From Marinilabilia sp. UBA5340 (GTDB lineage: Bacteria; Bacteroidota; Bacteroidia; Bacteroidales; Marinilabiliaceae), in contig DHQK01000129.1 in assembly GCA_002411085.1 (NCBI GenBank), positions 30,950 through 94,949 on the forward strand: a stretch of DNA of 64,000 nucleotides, in the 5' to 3' direction. Position 1 is the first letter of the stretch. Each line of letters starts with the position of its first letter. This document shows, in pieces, positions 61,788-64,000 of this stretch. The position numbers were made by a program, and so were the translations under genes. The notes under the pieces were generated by a model. The model was not told the origin of the DNA, did not search any database, and saw only the letters and a program-made list of their open reading frames with translations.

Positions 61788-64000
61788 TTACCCTACAACA
61801 ATATTAATTATTTTTCCGGGGACAACAATGATCTTCCTGACTGTTTTTCCTTCCGTCCATTTGGCTGCTGTTTCGTGGGCCAGTGCTGCTTTTTCAATCT
61901 CTTCTTTGCTTGCATCGGCAGGCATTTCGAGCTTAAAACGCATTTTCCCGTTGAAGGAAACCGGGTAAACCACACTGTCATCCTTCATGTATTGCTCATC
62001 AGCTTTAGGCCATGCAGCATCTACCACAGAGCCATTGTTCTTCAGTGAACTCCAAAGTTCTTCAGCCACATGGGGTGCAAAGGGAGCGAGCAGGATGGTT
62101 AAAGGTTCAAGTATTGTGCGTTTGTGACATTTTAGGTCGCTCAATTCGTTCACGCATATCATGAAGGCGCTTACACAGGTGTTGAACGAGAATCGCTCAA
62201 TGTCATCAGAAATTTTGGCAATGGTGCGGTGCAATACTTTCAATTCCTCTTTGGTGGCTTTTTCATCCGAAACCTGAAGGGAACCGTCACGGTCAGCGAA
62301 AAGGCGCCAGGTTTTTCTGAGGAATTTGTGCACTCCGTCAATTCCATTGGTATCCCATGGTTTGGATTGCTCCAACGGGCCCAGGAACATTTCATAAAGC
62401 CGGAGTGTATCGGCCCCATACTGTTCGATGATGTCATCCGGATTTACTACGTTGAACATGGATTTGGACATTTTCTCAACTGCCCATCCACATACATATT
62501 TGTCGCCTTCTTCCAGAATGAATTCGGCATTTTTGTATTCCGGATTCCAGTTTTTGAACGCTTCGATGTTCAGTATATCGTTGTGTACAATGTTTACATC
62601 CACATGAATGGGGGTGACATCATACTCTTTTTTCAGGTTGTAGGAGACAAATTTGTTGGAGCCTTTGATCCGGTAAACGAAGTTGGATCGTCCCTGTATC
62701 ATTCCCTGGTTGACAAGTTTTTGGAATGGTTCGTCTTTACAAACGGTTCCCAAATCGAACAGAAACTTATTCCAGAAACGGGAATAAATGAGATGGCCGG
62801 TAGCGTGTTCTGTGCCGCCAATGTAAAGGTCAACATCCTGCCAGTAATTATTGGCTTCGGGGCTGACAAGCATTTCGTTGTTGTGCGGATCCATGTAACG
62901 CAGATAGTAGGCTGATGAACCTGCAAATCCGGGCATGGTATTCAACTCTAGTGGGTAGCCCTCTTCTGTTTTCCAGTTTTTTGCGCGTCCCAAAGGTGGT
63001 TCTCCCTGCTCTGTGGGAAGATATTTGTCTACTTCGGGTAACTCCAAAGGTAATTTGGAAGGATCCAGCGTATAGGGCATGTCATCTTTGTAGTAAACCG
63101 GGAATGGCTCTCCCCAGTAGCGTTGACGGCTGAAAATGGCATCACGAAGACGGTAGTTGACTTTTACTTCACCGATTCCTTTTTCTCTGATAAATTCTTT
63201 GGTTTTCTCAATGGCTTCGGGTACGTTGAGTCCTTCGATGAAGCCTGAATTTATCATGGTGCCCTCTTTGGAGTCAATCGAATCTTCCCACTGGCTTGTA
63301 TCACCGGGTTTTTCGCCGTGTGGTACTACTACCTGAATAATGGGTAAATCAAAAGTACGGGCAAAAGCAAAGTCGCGACTGTCATGGGCGGGAACCGCCA
63401 TGATAGCTCCTGTTCCATAGCCTGCTAATACATAGTCGCTCACCCAGATGGGCACCTCTTCGTTGGTAAGAGGGTTTATAGCATAAGCTCCGGTGAATGC
63501 TCCCGTCATTTTTTTGACTTCGGCCATGCGTTCACGCTCAGTGCGTTTTTTAGCATCGGCAATGTATTGATCTACCTTTTCTTTTTGCTCGGGGGTAACC
63601 ACCTGATTCACCAATTCACTTTCGGGAGCAAGCACCATGAAAGTTACTCCGAAAACAGTATCGGCACGGGTGGTAAAAATTTTCATCTGGACATCCGAGT
63701 CTTTTACCGGGAAAACCATTTCAGCCCCTTCAGAGCGGCCTATCCAGTTTTTCTGTATTTCTTTGAGTGATTCAGACCAGTCAATGTTATCCAGGCCAGT
63801 CAATAGTCTTTCGGCATAAGCAGAAACTCTTAACGCCCATTGACGCATCACTTTTTGTTCCACCGGATGTCCGCCACGTAAAGAAACACCTTCCTTTACC
63901 TCGTCGTTGGCCAGAACGGTCCCCAGCTCAGGACACCAGTTCACCATGGTGTCAGCCAGATAAGCAATGCGATAATTGAGCAGTGTCTCCTGCTGTTCTT
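61788..64000 (-). CDS. leuS: Leucyl-tRNA synthetase, 5'-truncated by window edge
   Basis: LeuRS charges tRNA-Leu. About 737 C-terminal residues are visible; the frame stays open to base 64000 (visible codons before MVNWCPELG read [10 protein letters not shown]), so the N-terminus with the HIGH motif lies outside. Present are the CP1 editing domain ([38 protein letters not shown]), a linker typical of the phylum, the catalytic motif KMSKS in [14 protein letters not shown], the anticodon-binding helical bundle, and the C-terminal tail ([18 protein letters not shown]). It is the upstream gene of a leuS-yitT-M23 series. Confidence 0.97.
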   Translation of the reverse strand, partial: EQQETLLNYRIAYLADTMVNWCPELGTVLANDEVKEGVSLRGGHPVEQKVMRQWALRVSAYAERLLTGLDNIDWSESLKEIQKNWIGRSEGAEMVFPVKDSDVQMKIFTTRADTVFGVTFMVLAPESELVNQVVTPEQKEKVDQYIADAKKRTERERMAEVKKMTGAFTGAYAINPLTNEEVPIWVSDYVLAGYGTGAIMAVPAHDSRDFAFARTFDLPIIQVVVPHGEKPGDTSQWEDSIDSKEGTMINSGFIEGLNVPEAIEKTKEFIREKGIGEVKVNYRLRDAIFSRQRYWGEPFPVYYKDDMPYTLDPSKLPLELPEVDKYLPTEQGEPPLGRAKNWKTEEGYPLELNTMPGFAGSSAYYLRYMDPHNNEMLVSPEANNYWQDVDLYIGGTEHATGHLIYSRFWNKFLFDLGTVCKDEPFQKLVNQGMIQGRSNFVYRIKGSNKFVSYNLKKEYDVTPIHVDVNIVHNDILNIEAFKNWNPEYKNAEFILEEGDKYVCGWAVEKMSKSMFNVVNPDDIIEQYGADTLRLYEMFLGPLEQSKPWDTNGIDGVHKFLRKTWRLFADRDGSLQVSDEKATKEELKVLHRTIAKISDDIERFSFNTCVSAFMICVNELSDLKCHKRTILEPLTILLAPFAPHVAEELWSSLKNNGSVVDAAWPKADEQYMKDDSVVYPVSFNGKMRFKLEMPADASKEEIEKAALAHETAAKWTEGKTVRKIIVVPGKIINIVVG

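Overview
The window is a contiguous stretch of a Bacteroidota chromosome. The evidence is the LpxC-FabZ fusion next to lpxD and lpxA, SprA (the type IX secretion outer-membrane translocon) beside ruvA, a glycogen synthase-glucan phosphorylase fusion, an RprX/RprY-like two-component pair, and repeated -7 elements of the TAnnTTTG type that the Bacteroidota primary sigma factor uses. Gene content and moderate base composition suggest class Bacteroidia, perhaps a Marinilabiliales-like marine or anaerobic lineage; that placement is inference. Almost all genes are intact core genes. I found no rRNA, tRNA, CRISPR array, prophage or complete insertion sequence.

Layout. 1-2116 (+): the end of a DUF4837-type lipoprotein gene, an unrecognised 125-residue protein and pdxA. 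2191-7103 (-): HD-domain phosphohydrolase, lpxD, lpxC/fabZ and lpxA, the lipid A start module. 7420-12475 (+): rimP-nusA-infB with its own promoter and a terminator-like leader hairpin. 12489-22128 (-): thiL, ruvA, the 7.4-kb sprA, and gcvH. 22237-29160 (+): sufBCD, sufS, sufE, a SufT-like DUF59 gene and queG, behind a promoter overlapped by a perfect palindrome. 29175-31872: a YjbQ-family gene (-), then an alpha/beta-hydrolase and a GSCFA protein (+). 32499-41432 (+) is a glycogen locus: debranching enzyme, GT4 glycosyltransferase, GH57 amylase and the 1410-residue synthase-phosphorylase fusion. It is preceded by a 626-base gene-free leader and faced by glgB and kdsB (-). 44398-45173 is gene-free and carries a MITE-like palindromic repeat. 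45174-50636 (+): a receiver-less sigma-54 activator, lptE, a TPR protein, secG, then groES-groEL. 50758-53842: a sugar-nucleotide epimerase (-) and lepA (+). 54000-58638 (-): response regulator and histidine kinase, and acpP-fabF-rnc. 58812-64000: purN (+), then an M23 peptidase, a YitT-family membrane protein and leuS (-, running off the window).

How it works together. The window combines envelope building (lipid A, LptE, SecG, SprA, M23 peptidase), iron-sulfur assembly with an Fe-S client enzyme (QueG), glycogen turnover and translation. Nothing here is clearly a new multi-gene system. The best candidates for undescribed biology are regulatory: the palindrome over the suf promoter, the hairpin-U-tract leader of rimP-nusA-infB, the long potentially bistable leader of the glycogen operon, the 9-bp inverted repeat over the presumed glgB promoter, and the intercistronic hairpin dividing sufBCD from sufSE.
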